64,000 bases of DNA from an uncultured Clostridia bacterium (GTDB taxonomy: Bacteria; Bacillota; Clostridia; Oscillospirales; Acutalibacteraceae): positions 1 through 64,000 of the forward strand of contig CALEII010000004.1 of the NCBI GenBank assembly GCA_937876205.1, read 5' to 3'. The translations under genes were made by a program, and so were the position numbers. The notes under the pieces are model-generated. The model was given only the letters and a program-made list of their open reading frames with translations. It was not told the origin of the DNA and did not search any database. Positions 32,718 to 41,174 of the stretch are shown here, in pieces; position 1 is the stretch's first letter, and every line of letters begins with the position of its first letter.

Positions 32718-33425
32718 ATGAACAAAGCAAAAGCATTGTTTGCGGCAGGTATAATCGTTGTAGTTGCTGCTGCATCGGGTGCATTATGGTACCTTAACGA
32801 AAACGGAAGAATCGGCACGGAAACCACAACATCAGTACAGACGACCATAGCTGATTACGACAATGAAAACAAAACAGAAAAAACAACAACAGCCGAAACA
32901 ACCGTAAAAGCTGAGCCTGCATCAGCTTACACAAAGGATGAAATAAACAATTTTCTCTCTGTTTTTTCAAATGTATACTTTGCCGAGCAGTCAGGCTTCA
33001 ATTCAAAGAATTATTCCGATTATGACCTGCTTCTTTTCGCATTTCTTCATATAAAGCACACGGACAAATCAGCCATTGTCACTGAAATACGTGATGATGA
33101 TATAATTTACTACTCAGGTGTCTCCATAGAAAAAGTAAACACCGTACTTGATGAATATTTCGGACTGGTTGTTGATGCTCAGAGTGTTTACACAGAGCAG
33201 GATCATCTTTTTTTCTTATATGATAACGGAATGTTCTACACCCCTGCGGGCGACGGACTGTCATACAACAACCGATGTGAAGCAACATCCGTGGCATACA
33301 GCGGCGATAATATCATAGTTCAGTTCACGATATACGCAGGCAATGAAAAATACGCAACAGGTGAAGCCAGAATAAAAGTCTCAGAAAGCGGTCTGAAGCT
33401 TGATTTATATAAGGTTTATTTCTGA
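32718..33425 (+). CDS. Membrane-anchored extracellular protein, unknown function
   Basis: A 235-residue protein with an N-terminal membrane anchor or signal (AKALFAAGIIVVVAAASGAL), a Thr/Glu-rich linker (TTTSVQTTIADYDNENKTEK) and a C-terminal domain of about 150 residues, beginning near SAYTKDEINNFLSVFSNVYF. It ends in beta strands (NIIVQFTIYAGNEKYATGEA). I do not recognise the family. AAAGGAGG precedes ATG 32718; the frame stays open upstream to 32631 but without a ribosome site and across the promoter. It is a single-gene unit. Confidence 0.72.
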   Translation: MNKAKALFAAGIIVVVAAASGALWYLNENGRIGTETTTSVQTTIADYDNENKTEKTTTAETTVKAEPASAYTKDEINNFLSVFSNVYFAEQSGFNSKNYSDYDLLLFAFLHIKHTDKSAIVTEIRDDDIIYYSGVSIEKVNTVLDEYFGLVVDAQSVYTEQDHLFFLYDNGMFYTPAGDGLSYNNRCEATSVAYSGDNIIVQFTIYAGNEKYATGEARIKVSESGLKLDLYKVYF

Positions 33426-33521
33426 TAAATAAAAATAAGAAATGCCTTAAATGCCCAAGTCTCAATAGGAAAGATTTGTGTTTTTTTGTTAATATTAACG
33501 GATAAAAAAAATCAAAAACAC

Positions 33522-33550
33522 TTGATTTAATCCGTGTAATATGTTATTAT
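33522..33550 (+). promoter_or_regulatory. Candidate promoter of the small dockerin gene
   Basis: TTGATT, 17 bases, TATTAT. The next gene begins about 105 bases downstream, so the transcript would have a long leader. Confidence 0.5.
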
Positions 33551-33601
33551 ATTGCTGTTCTTGTAATTTCAGTTTCACAAGGCAAGAAGAATATTACACG
33601 G
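33532..33601 (+). promoter_or_regulatory. Long-range inverted repeat in the leader region of the small dockerin gene
   Basis: CCGTGTAATAT (33532-33542) and its exact inverse ATATTACACGG (33591-33601) enclose 48 bases. Inside, CTTG and CAAG can also pair. The left arm overlaps the promoter spacer, so it is either a double operator with DNA looping or, if transcription starts upstream, an RNA stem. No known riboswitch was recognised. Confidence 0.4.
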
Positions 33602-33655
33602 TTAATTGTTTGGTAAAACGGTATGATCGTAAAAAATCAAGGAGGAATTTTTATC

Positions 33656-34141
33656 ATGAGTAAAAACCTTAAGTCACTTATCTGCTGCATTCTTGCTCTC
33701 CTCTTCGTTTCTGCTACAGTAATCGCTGTTTTCGCAGACAGCAACTCTCTTGTTGCTAACGATGAAGCAGTTTCAGCTACAGATGTTGAGGAAACTTCAG
33801 CTGCAGACGAAACAACAACAGCTGCAGACGAAACAACAACAGTTGCAGACGAAACAACAACAGTTGCAGACGAAACATCAGAAGTAGTTTCAGAAGTAGA
33901 ATCAGAAACAGATCCTGCTCCCGTATACAGACTCGGTGATGTAAACTTCGACGGCAGAATCACAGCTGCAGACGCTCGTCTTGCTCTTCGTTTCTCAGCT
34001 AAGCTTCAGCAGCCCACAGCTGACGAATTTGTTGTTGCTAACGTTGTTCTTGATGACGTAATCAAGGCTAACGATGCAAGACTTATTCTCAGAGTTTCAG
34101 CTCAGCTTTCAACAGAAGCAGATTTCGGCGTTGCTGCATAA
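33656..34141 (+). CDS. Small secreted dockerin protein with Thr-rich tandem repeat linker
   Basis: A 161-residue secreted protein made of a signal peptide (LKSLICCILALLFVSATVIA), an acidic linker with four copies of a seven-residue unit (ADETTTA/ADETTTV), and a dockerin. The first dockerin loop is canonical (GDVNFDGRITAADARLALRF). The second has lost its calcium ligands (VANVVLDDVIKANDARLILR). It has no catalytic domain at all, so it would be a free dockerin that could cap cohesins or compete for them. AGGAGG precedes ATG 33656. The codon choice (GCT, CGT, AAG) hints at strong expression. Confidence 0.85.
   Translation: MSKNLKSLICCILALLFVSATVIAVFADSNSLVANDEAVSATDVEETSAADETTTAADETTTVADETTTVADETSEVVSEVESETDPAPVYRLGDVNFDGRITAADARLALRFSAKLQQPTADEFVVANVVLDDVIKANDARLILRVSAQLSTEADFGVAA
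33800..33880 (+). repeat. 21-bp in-frame tandem repeat
   Basis: About 3.9 copies of GCTGCAGACGAAACAACAAC plus A, with GCT/GTT variation, encode the Thr-rich linker. The copy number may vary between strains. Confidence 0.9.
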
Positions 34142-34161
34142 TTAAAAAACTGAATTTTTTG

Positions 34162-34193
34162 ACAGAGCGGTTGTTAAACTGCTCTGTTTTTTT
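34162..34193 (+). terminator. Terminator after the small dockerin gene
   Basis: ACAGAGC and GCTCTGT at the base of an 11-bp stem with one mismatch, followed by seven T. Confidence 0.88.
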
Positions 34194-34250
34194 CTTTTAA
34201 GAATATAATAAAAAGTTAACAAAAATTTTATTACTAATGCCAAAATATTG

Positions 34251-34279
34251 TTGCATTTTAAAACAAGTTATGATAAAAT
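34251..34279 (+). promoter_or_regulatory. Promoter of the GPH transporter gene
   Basis: TTGCAT, 17 bases, TAAAAT. Confidence 0.65.
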
Positions 34280-34318
34280 AACTGTATTATTTATATTTAT
34301 GTAATGGAGGTTTTTCTT

Positions 34319-35890
34319 TTGGCGGACTCCAACAATGCTGTTCAGACACAGACCGAAGAGCTTAATACCAATTATGTCTATGAAAACAGACGATATGTCG
34401 GTACTAAGGAAACCGTCGGTTTTGTTCTGTGGGACGCAGCACAAAGCTTCAATATCAACAAGTATTCAGACCGTTTCATCACAAACATCGTTCAGGTTGA
34501 CCTTTCACTTCAGATGATTGAGCAGGCAATCAACGGTGTGTGGGATATTGTGAATGATATTTTTATGGGTGCTATAGTTGATAAAACCCGTACAAGATGG
34601 GGTAAATTCAGACCTTATCTTCTTGCACTTGCAGTGCCCGGTCTTATCGGTACTTGTCTTTACTGGCTTATGCCCCTTATGTTTGCAGGCAGAACATCAA
34701 TGGATATGACAAAGTTTGTGTTCTATGTTCTTCTTGCTTTCATTCGTGAAGGCATCGGTACATTCCAGAACATTGCACGAAACGGCTTGCTTTCAACAAT
34801 AACACCACACCCTGTGGACCGAACCCGACTGATTACTCTGGCTAACTTCGCATCGGGTACATTCGGTGAAAAGCTCCCTGAGCAGATTATGACTGTTATC
34901 CTCGACCTTATAGATAACAGCGTCTTCAAGGGCAGCAGCAAAAAAACTTATTACCTTGCATCCTTCGTCGGAATGGGTATGTTCACAAACTTTGTTGCCA
35001 GCGGTATGTCAATGTGGTTCTTTATGAACAGTAAGGAAAGAATCATGCAGTCCGTTGAAACTCCCAGTATTGTGCAGGGTATGAAGTCGATTATTAATAA
35101 TAAACCTATGTTGTTGCTGACGCTCAGCGGCTTCTTGTCAAGCTTTGGTATCGGTGGCAGTAAGAGTGACTATTACATAGACGTTCTTCATCTTGCATCA
35201 ATGACTATGATTACAGGTATTGCAGCTGCACCTGTAAGCCCCGCTTCTTATGCTTATGTTCCCTGGCTGCGCAGACACTTCTCAAGTAAATTCCTGTATA
35301 TTTCAACAAACTACATTTCAAATTTCCTTAACATTTTCGTATTCGGCATTGGTTGTGTCGGTATGAACTGGAAGTCCAAGAAGGGCGGTATCTACCAGAG
35401 CACAATCGGTATGCTTATTGTTATGAGCATTTATGAGCTTATATGGACACTGTTCTACGGTGCACGTTCAGTTATCGGTACAGAAATGTTCAATGAAGCT
35501 ATGGACTACTGTGAATGGAAGAACGGCTACAGAACAGAGGCTATGACCTCAGTTGCAAAAGATATTGTGCAGAAGGTTTCAGCGAAGTTCTCATCACTTA
35601 TCAGCACAGGACTTAAAAAGCTTGTCAAGTATGACCAGACTGCTTACGTTTCAGGAAGAGAACAGACAGACAGTGTCAAGTTCTATATGTTTGCAATGTT
35701 TACAATTGTTCCTGCAATCACAGGCTCGCTCGGTATTTTCCCGATGCTCTTCTATGACCTTGAAGGTAAGAAGAAAGAAGTTATGTATGCAGAACTTCTC
35801 GCAAGAAGAGCAGAGCTTCAGAAGGCTGCTGACTCCGGTGACACAGAGGCGCTTGCAAAGGCTGCAAAAGAACAGAGAGAAAAGGTTTAA
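34319..35890 (+). CDS. GPH-family sugar:cation symporter
   Basis: A 523-residue transporter of the glycoside-pentoside-hexuronide (GPH/MelB-like) MFS family, which imports glycosides with Na+ or H+. The hallmark is NDIFMGAIVDKTRTRWGKFR, then PYLLALAVPG. VPAITGSLGIFPMLFYDLEG closes the last helices. About twelve helices are visible. The probable start is TTG at 34319, eight bases after GGAGG. The in-frame ATG at 34304 overlaps that very ribosome site and is unlikely. It could feed the cytoplasmic GH3 or GH5 enzymes encoded in this window, by inference. The C-terminal 35 residues are a charged helix (YAELLARRAELQKAADSGDT). Confidence 0.88.
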   Translation: MADSNNAVQTQTEELNTNYVYENRRYVGTKETVGFVLWDAAQSFNINKYSDRFITNIVQVDLSLQMIEQAINGVWDIVNDIFMGAIVDKTRTRWGKFRPYLLALAVPGLIGTCLYWLMPLMFAGRTSMDMTKFVFYVLLAFIREGIGTFQNIARNGLLSTITPHPVDRTRLITLANFASGTFGEKLPEQIMTVILDLIDNSVFKGSSKKTYYLASFVGMGMFTNFVASGMSMWFFMNSKERIMQSVETPSIVQGMKSIINNKPMLLLTLSGFLSSFGIGGSKSDYYIDVLHLASMTMITGIAAAPVSPASYAYVPWLRRHFSSKFLYISTNYISNFLNIFVFGIGCVGMNWKSKKGGIYQSTIGMLIVMSIYELIWTLFYGARSVIGTEMFNEAMDYCEWKNGYRTEAMTSVAKDIVQKVSAKFSSLISTGLKKLVKYDQTAYVSGREQTDSVKFYMFAMFTIVPAITGSLGIFPMLFYDLEGKKKEVMYAELLARRAELQKAADSGDTEALAKAAKEQREKV

Positions 35891-35906
35891 TATTTACAAG
35901 AATTAA

Positions 35907-35942
35907 GGCGTTGTGTTCGTAATGAACACAACGCCGTTTTTT
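35907..35942. terminator. Terminator between the GPH transporter and radical-SAM gene
   Basis: GGCGTTGTGTTC and its inverse around GTAAT, then T6. Confidence 0.93.
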
Positions 35943-35947
35943 ATGCT

Positions 35948-37834
35948 CTATATTATCTCATTCATAAAAGTTGATGCGCCTTTTCGTCTGCCGTACCATA
36001 CGGTAATCTTTGCAAAGTCGTGCCAGGAATCAAATACATTGTCCTGACGGAAGGAATATGAAATCGCTTTCCTCTCAGGGCTTACTTTTTTACCCTGCAT
36101 AAGAAGTGAAAAATATGTATGCAGGTCATATTTCAGCGTGAAGTCATAATTCTGTCTGAAGGGTGTTTTCAAGATGTTATCCTGATATTTTTCAATTTCA
36201 CTGAAAATATCATCATCAATATCAAAGCTCTTCACAAAGGGCAGAATACTCTTTTTATATTCCTCATAATTCTTTATACACTCAATAAATGCACCCTCTT
36301 CAAAGAACCATATAATATTACCAAGCTCTTCGTTATAATAATTCCATTCGCCGTCTTCGGAATTTTCATATTTATCTCGGAAGGACACAAAAAGAGAATG
36401 AAGAAAACCCGTGTCTGTATTCATAATATATTCAAGCAGTGATGAATAGAAGTCATAATATGACACATTTTTTTCATAACGGAGATACAGAGCAAAGCAC
36501 CTCAGAAGCCCCAGTGAATGAAAAGCCTGCAGACAGACAGAGAACATATTTGTGTCTACCCAGTCATTACGACTCATAGTGGATGTTGAACGGATTATGT
36601 ATGAATACTCCTCAACCTCTTCTTTCAGGTCGTTTGCACTGTGAATATGATTGAATTTGACCTTCTCAACCTCAATATTATATTTATTAAGCATATCTTT
36701 TCTGCCGAGAGGTGAATTTGGCAGCACTTCGCAATAATAAACACTCACTGAATTATGCTGACCGTGGTCGAGAAGAGTACACAGCCCCTTGCAGAATGAA
36801 TCCTTTGTTTCACCCGGAAGACCGAGAATCAGCTCTGAATAAGAGGGAATGCCTGCCTCATTATATTTTTTCAGAAGGTCAGAGAAATACTCCATTGAAA
36901 GATTCTTTCTGCCGATATTTTCAAGCACTTCCTCCGAAAGAGACTGATATGCAAGGGTTGCACCCTTATCCATACCGAACTCATTGAGCTTTTTACACAT
37001 TCTGAAAACTCTGTCATTGCTGTTTTTGGTGTAGCAGCAACGGAAAACATCAGGATAGCCTGTTTCTTTTTTATAAGTAATCAGCGTGTCGATGATATCC
37101 TCATCACGCTCAAGAAGACCGAAATTTGCATCGGCACAGAAGATATATTCAATTTTATGGTCTGAAAGCCATTTTATCTCGGCATTGACTTTTTCGATGG
37201 GGAATTGTCTTACACTCTTTTTTGCGCACCAGTCACAGTATGCACAGCTGAAAGGACAGCCTCTGTTTGTTTCAATGACCGAAAGAAAATCCGTGTCAGG
37301 GTCATCATCGATTACTTCGTCGAGAGTGCCGTCAAGAAAAGGCGAGGGATAATGTGAAATATCGTCATAGAACTTTTCCTGAGTCTTTATGATTTCACCG
37401 TTTTTTCTGTAATAAATATTCGGGCAGTCAGCGATATCATCTTCGGTGAGAAGTGAAGCAAAGGTCTCCTCCCCCTCACCTGTAATAATAATGTCAATAT
37501 ACTCTTCCTTAAGAAGCATTGAACCGTCTTCGGGTGCATTGTGACCGCCGAAAACAATGATACACTCGGGATACTTTTCTTTAACGGCTTTTGCAAGCGC
37601 CTTGTTGAATTCCGTATTCCACAGATAACAGGAAAATCCCATCATATACGGTGAGTCAAGAGATGAAACAATATCTGAGATTTTATCTCTTTTATAAATG
37701 GGTTTAGGGAAAGTGTATTTCTCCCGGATTTCGGTAATGCTTTTGCAGTAAGAAATTATACAGCCGACACTGTAAGGCAGATAGACAGACTTGTCAAAAG
37801 AAAAGCCCACCTGCACCATATAAATATTCTGCAT
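35948..37834 (-). CDS. B12-binding radical SAM protein (paralogue 1)
   Basis: A 628-residue protein with an N-terminal cobalamin-binding Rossmann domain (residues about 1-130: MQNIYMVQVG, CIIVFGGHNAPEDGS, IIITGEGEETFASLL) and a radical SAM domain. Its cluster cysteines are C193, C197 and C200 (NRGCPFSCAYCDWC). CADANFGLLERDEDIIDTLI and SELILGLPGETKDSF follow. The last 230 residues are an uncharacterised helical domain. The layout matches KedN5/TsrM-type class B methyltransferases that methylate unactivated carbons, but the substrate is unknown. The start at 37834 matches the paralogue's N terminus and spaces GAGGTGA properly; ATG 37843 is too close to that site. It is divergent from its paralogue at 37947. 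Confidence 0.82.
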   Translation of the reverse strand: MQNIYMVQVGFSFDKSVYLPYSVGCIISYCKSITEIREKYTFPKPIYKRDKISDIVSSLDSPYMMGFSCYLWNTEFNKALAKAVKEKYPECIIVFGGHNAPEDGSMLLKEEYIDIIITGEGEETFASLLTEDDIADCPNIYYRKNGEIIKTQEKFYDDISHYPSPFLDGTLDEVIDDDPDTDFLSVIETNRGCPFSCAYCDWCAKKSVRQFPIEKVNAEIKWLSDHKIEYIFCADANFGLLERDEDIIDTLITYKKETGYPDVFRCCYTKNSNDRVFRMCKKLNEFGMDKGATLAYQSLSEEVLENIGRKNLSMEYFSDLLKKYNEAGIPSYSELILGLPGETKDSFCKGLCTLLDHGQHNSVSVYYCEVLPNSPLGRKDMLNKYNIEVEKVKFNHIHSANDLKEEVEEYSYIIRSTSTMSRNDWVDTNMFSVCLQAFHSLGLLRCFALYLRYEKNVSYYDFYSSLLEYIMNTDTGFLHSLFVSFRDKYENSEDGEWNYYNEELGNIIWFFEEGAFIECIKNYEEYKKSILPFVKSFDIDDDIFSEIEKYQDNILKTPFRQNYDFTLKYDLHTYFSLLMQGKKVSPERKAISYSFRQDNVFDSWHDFAKITVWYGRRKGASTFMNEII

Positions 37835-37858
37835 CTCATTCACCTCGATTCTCAGTAT

Positions 37859-37887
37859 ATTATATATTATAATTAAATTTTTTTCAA
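37859..37887 (-). promoter_or_regulatory. Promoter of radical-SAM paralogue 1
   Basis: On the minus strand TTGAAA, 17 bases, TATAAT. The -35 lies in the left arm of the 37881-37936 inverted repeat. Confidence 0.68.
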
Positions 37888-37936
37888 CAGCTGTTTGACA
37901 TAAAGGATGTAGTGTGATATAATTTTCTGTTGAAAA
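37881..37936. promoter_or_regulatory. Inverted repeat around the divergent radical-SAM promoters
   Basis: TTTTCAACAG (37881-37890) and its exact inverse CTGTTGAAAA (37927-37936) flank the plus-strand promoter, and the left arm holds the minus-strand -35 box. This suits a shared regulator contacting both sides, but AT-richness leaves room for chance. Confidence 0.4.
37895..37923 (+). promoter_or_regulatory. Promoter of radical-SAM paralogue 2
   Basis: TTGACA, 17 bases, TATAAT: full consensus. Confidence 0.82.
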
Positions 37937-37946
37937 GAGTGATTAT

Positions 37947-39875
37947 ATGAAGAACATTTATCTTGTTCAGGTTTCCACCGTTTACGGTGAGGGCGAAAAG
38001 AAAAATGCCTATCTTCCCTACGCTGCAGGCTGTATTGCCGCTTATTCATGGGCAGATGAGAGAATCAAGGCTGAGTACAACCTCGGCAAGTTTATCTATA
38101 CCCGTGAAAACATTGAAAATGCTGTTGAAAAGCTCGACAATCCTTATCTTGTAGGCTTTTCCTGCTATATATGGAATATCGAATATAATATTGCATTCTC
38201 AAAGGTGCTCAAAGAAAGATATCCCGACTGTATCACCGTTTTCGGCGGTCATCATATAGCGCCTGACAGTCATCAGCTATCTGATATACCCACTGCCGAC
38301 ATTCTCATTCACGGCGGCGGAGAAGAGGCTTTCAAGCAAATTCTTCTGGCTCTCAAAGACAACACTCCCCTTGAAAACATAGATAATATTTCTTTCAGAG
38401 GTAATGACGGCTTTGCCACCACTCAGAAGAAAAATCCTGAAACAACTGACTATCCGTCACCTTATCTTGAGGGGATTTTTGATAACATTCTCGATGACGG
38501 AATTTCATTCTCAGCCCTGCTTGAAACAAACAGAGGCTGTCCCAATCAATGTGCTTTCTGTGACTGGGGCTTCCTTAAATGCAAGGTAAGACTTTTTCCT
38601 ATGGAAAGAGTGAAAGCCGAGCTTGACTGGATTGCAGAAAATAAAATCGAATATGTTTACGGCTGTGATGCAAACTTCGGTCTTTTCAACCGTGACCTTG
38701 AAATTGCTGAATATATGGCAGAACTCAAGCAGAAAACAGGTTATCCTCAGAAATTCAAAGTCAATTTCACAAAGAACAAGTTTGACGTTGTGGGTAAAAT
38801 CAGTAAGCTCCTTGTTGAAAACAATATGAGCAAGGCGCAGACAATTTCTCTGCAGAGTGTTTCTCCCGAGGTGCTTGAAATCATCGGCAGAAAGAATCTT
38901 GATATGGAATATTACTCAGACCTTGTGAATTTCTATGCAAAAGAGAATATTCCCACTTATACAGAGCTGATTCTCGGTCTTCCCGGCGAAACATATGAAA
39001 GCTTTGCAAAGGGTATGTGCAAGGTGCTTGAAAGCGGTCAGCACAGTGCGATAAATGTTTACCCCTGCGAGCTTATCCCCAACTCACTTCTCGGAAGCCG
39101 TGAATACATCGAAAAATATAAAATAAAGACTGTTCACAACAGATTTATACAGTATCACATCAATCCCGACACGGTGAAGGAGGACATAGACGAATTTTCG
39201 TCCCTTATCGTTTCCACCGACACAATGAGTGTGTCAGACTGGGAAAAGACCTATCTTTTCGCAGTCACCGTGCAGGCACTTCACGCTCTCGGACTGACAA
39301 GATACATCGCAGTTGCACTGAAAAAATGCAGAAATATTTCATATTATGATTTCTATAACGGATTTATTGAAAAGGCACTGAATGACAGTTCGTCAGAATT
39401 CATTCACAAGCTCTGGATCTCATTCCGTGAGCATTTCTCTGCGGTTGCGAATAAAAACGGAGCAATCGGTATGATTGACGAGCGTTTCGGACACATTATA
39501 TATGAGCCAGATGAAATGCTTTTCTCAAAGTGTCTTATAGATGAAAATAAATTCTTCCCCGAGCTGCTGAAATATGTTCAAGAGCTTACTGAGGATGAAG
39601 AATTCACAAAGGAAATCGTTGCTTTTCAGAGGTTTATTATGAACAAGCCCGAAAAGCAGAATGAAACAATGGATTTCAGCTATAATTTTGCATCATTTTT
39701 CAACACATTTTTCAGTGGGAATGAAGATATTACACTTGAAAAGAAAACCACAGCAATCAGCACAAAATGCTGTCTTGAAGCTGAAAACTGGGCAGACTAC
39801 GTCCGTGTGGCAGTATGGTATTCAAGAAGAATGGCAAATTCAACTGTCTGTGAATTCAGAGCAGACAATAAATAA
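37947..39875 (+). CDS. B12-binding radical SAM protein (paralogue 2)
   Basis: A 642-residue paralogue of the divergent gene, alignable end to end: MKNIYLVQVS against MQNIYMVQVG, YLPYAAGCIAAY against YLPYSVGCIISY, and VRVAVWYSRRMANSTVCEF against ITVWYGRRKGASTFMNEI at the C terminus. The cluster cysteines are C198, C202 and C205 (NRGCPNQCAFCDWG), and DANFGLFNRDLEIAEYMAEL follows. It probably carries cobalamin and a 4Fe-4S cluster and transfers a methyl group. Substrate unknown. The gene is followed after 24 bases by the iron-sulfur carrier gene mrp, which could help cluster loading. No ribosome site stronger than AGAGTG precedes ATG 37947. Confidence 0.82.
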   Translation: MKNIYLVQVSTVYGEGEKKNAYLPYAAGCIAAYSWADERIKAEYNLGKFIYTRENIENAVEKLDNPYLVGFSCYIWNIEYNIAFSKVLKERYPDCITVFGGHHIAPDSHQLSDIPTADILIHGGGEEAFKQILLALKDNTPLENIDNISFRGNDGFATTQKKNPETTDYPSPYLEGIFDNILDDGISFSALLETNRGCPNQCAFCDWGFLKCKVRLFPMERVKAELDWIAENKIEYVYGCDANFGLFNRDLEIAEYMAELKQKTGYPQKFKVNFTKNKFDVVGKISKLLVENNMSKAQTISLQSVSPEVLEIIGRKNLDMEYYSDLVNFYAKENIPTYTELILGLPGETYESFAKGMCKVLESGQHSAINVYPCELIPNSLLGSREYIEKYKIKTVHNRFIQYHINPDTVKEDIDEFSSLIVSTDTMSVSDWEKTYLFAVTVQALHALGLTRYIAVALKKCRNISYYDFYNGFIEKALNDSSSEFIHKLWISFREHFSAVANKNGAIGMIDERFGHIIYEPDEMLFSKCLIDENKFFPELLKYVQELTEDEEFTKEIVAFQRFIMNKPEKQNETMDFSYNFASFFNTFFSGNEDITLEKKTTAISTKCCLEAENWADYVRVAVWYSRRMANSTVCEFRADNK

Positions 39876-39899
39876 TTATAAACTCGGAGGCAAATTAAA

Positions 39900-40721
39900 A
39901 TGAGCGAATGTACACATGATTGCAGTTCCTGTTCAGCGAACTGTTCAAGCCGTGAAGGCGGTATACCCAAGGAGAAGCTTAACGATGCCAGCTCTGTAAA
40001 GAAGGTCATCGGCGTTGTCAGCGGTAAGGGCGGTGTCGGCAAATCACTTGTCACATCAATGATGGCTGTCACAATGCAAAGAAGAGGTCTGAAGTCTGCA
40101 ATTCTTGATGCAGATATCACAGGTCCCTCAATTCCTCAGTCATTCGGTATTCACGAAAGAGCAACAGGCACAGAAACAGAGCTTTTCCCTGCCACATCAA
40201 AAACAGGCATTGACATTATGTCAATAAATCTTCTTATGGAAAACGAAACAGACCCTGTTGTATGGCGTGGTCCCGTTATTGCAGGTGTAGTAAAGCAGTT
40301 CTGGTCAGATGTTATCTGGAAGGATGTTGACTTTATGTTTGTCGATATGCCTCCCGGAACAGGCGACGTGCCCCTGACTGTGTTCCAGTCACTTCCCGTT
40401 GACGGCATCATCATCGTCACATCACCTCAGGACCTTGTTTCAATGATTGTCACAAAGGCTGTGAATATGGCTAAGATGATGAATATTCCCGTTCTCGGCA
40501 TCGTTGAGAATATGTCATATTTTGAATGCACAGAGTGCGGTAAAAAGCACTTTATTTTCGGTGAAAGCAACCTTGAAAGAATTGCTGCTGCACACGGTAT
40601 TCCTCAGATTGCAAGAATCCCCATTGACCCTGATTTTGCTTCTCAGGTTGACAAGGGACTTATAGAGCTCTTTGAAGGCGACTGGCTCGAAAAGATTGCA
40701 GACGCTGTGGAGGGTGCATAA
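39900..40721 (+). CDS. mrp: Mrp/NBP35-family iron-sulfur carrier ATPase
   Basis: A 273-residue P-loop ATPase that holds and passes on 4Fe-4S clusters. An N-terminal Cys motif (CTHDCSSCSANC, residues 4-15) resembles that of Nbp35. The deviant Walker A is VVSGKGGVGKS at about 38-48, VDMPPGTGDVPLTVFQSLPV follows, and the bridging cluster motif CTEC lies near residue 210. The start at 39900 follows GGAGG. It is 24 bases from the radical-SAM gene and directly abuts the next gene, so the three are likely to form one operon, together with aroK. Confidence 0.93.
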   Translation: MSECTHDCSSCSANCSSREGGIPKEKLNDASSVKKVIGVVSGKGGVGKSLVTSMMAVTMQRRGLKSAILDADITGPSIPQSFGIHERATGTETELFPATSKTGIDIMSINLLMENETDPVVWRGPVIAGVVKQFWSDVIWKDVDFMFVDMPPGTGDVPLTVFQSLPVDGIIIVTSPQDLVSMIVTKAVNMAKMMNIPVLGIVENMSYFECTECGKKHFIFGESNLERIAAAHGIPQIARIPIDPDFASQVDKGLIELFEGDWLEKIADAVEGA

Positions 40722-41174
40722 ATGAGCAAGAGAGAGACTGCGATTGCACTTTTTGAAGAAGGCTTCAACTGTGCACAGGCTGTTTCTGCTGCTTTCTGCG
40801 ATGAAACAGGTGTTTCAAAAGAAGCTATGGTTAAAATGGCATCAGGCTTCGGCGGCGGCTTCGGCAGACTGCGTGAGGTCTGCGGTGCCGTCAGCGGAAT
40901 GGTGCTTGTTGCAAATATGCTCTACGGCTATGAGTCACCCACAGACAGCGATGCAAAAATGAATTGGTACAAGGATATTCAGTCAATTATTCTTGAATTC
41001 AAAGAGAGAAACGGCTCATATGTATGTCACGAGCTTCTGAATCTTCCCGAAAATGATGACAAGAGTCCCGTGCCCGAAAAAAGAACGGCTGAATACTATA
41101 AAAAGCGTCCCTGCAAAGAAATTGTGGGCGAGGCAGCAGACATTCTTGAAAAATTCATTGCGGAGCATAAATAA
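40722..41174 (+). CDS. C_GCAxxG_C_C-family redox protein
   Basis: A 150-residue protein of the C_GCAxxG_C_C family. The spaced cysteines are in FNCAQAVSAAF, EVCGAVSGMV, YVCHELL and RPCKEIVG. GFGGGFGRLREVCGAVSGMV is the core signature. Members are thought to bind a metal or iron-sulfur cluster and take part in redox reactions. It begins immediately after the mrp stop codon and overlaps aroK by one base, so translation is coupled along the operon. Confidence 0.88.
   Translation: MSKRETAIALFEEGFNCAQAVSAAFCDETGVSKEAMVKMASGFGGGFGRLREVCGAVSGMVLVANMLYGYESPTDSDAKMNWYKDIQSIILEFKERNGSYVCHELLNLPENDDKSPVPEKRTAEYYKKRPCKEIVGEAADILEKFIAEHK

Noticed and set aside
33800..33880. CRISPR-like tandem repeat
   Set aside because: The 21-bp units are contiguous, in frame and encode a Thr-rich linker. 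There are no spacers or cas genes.
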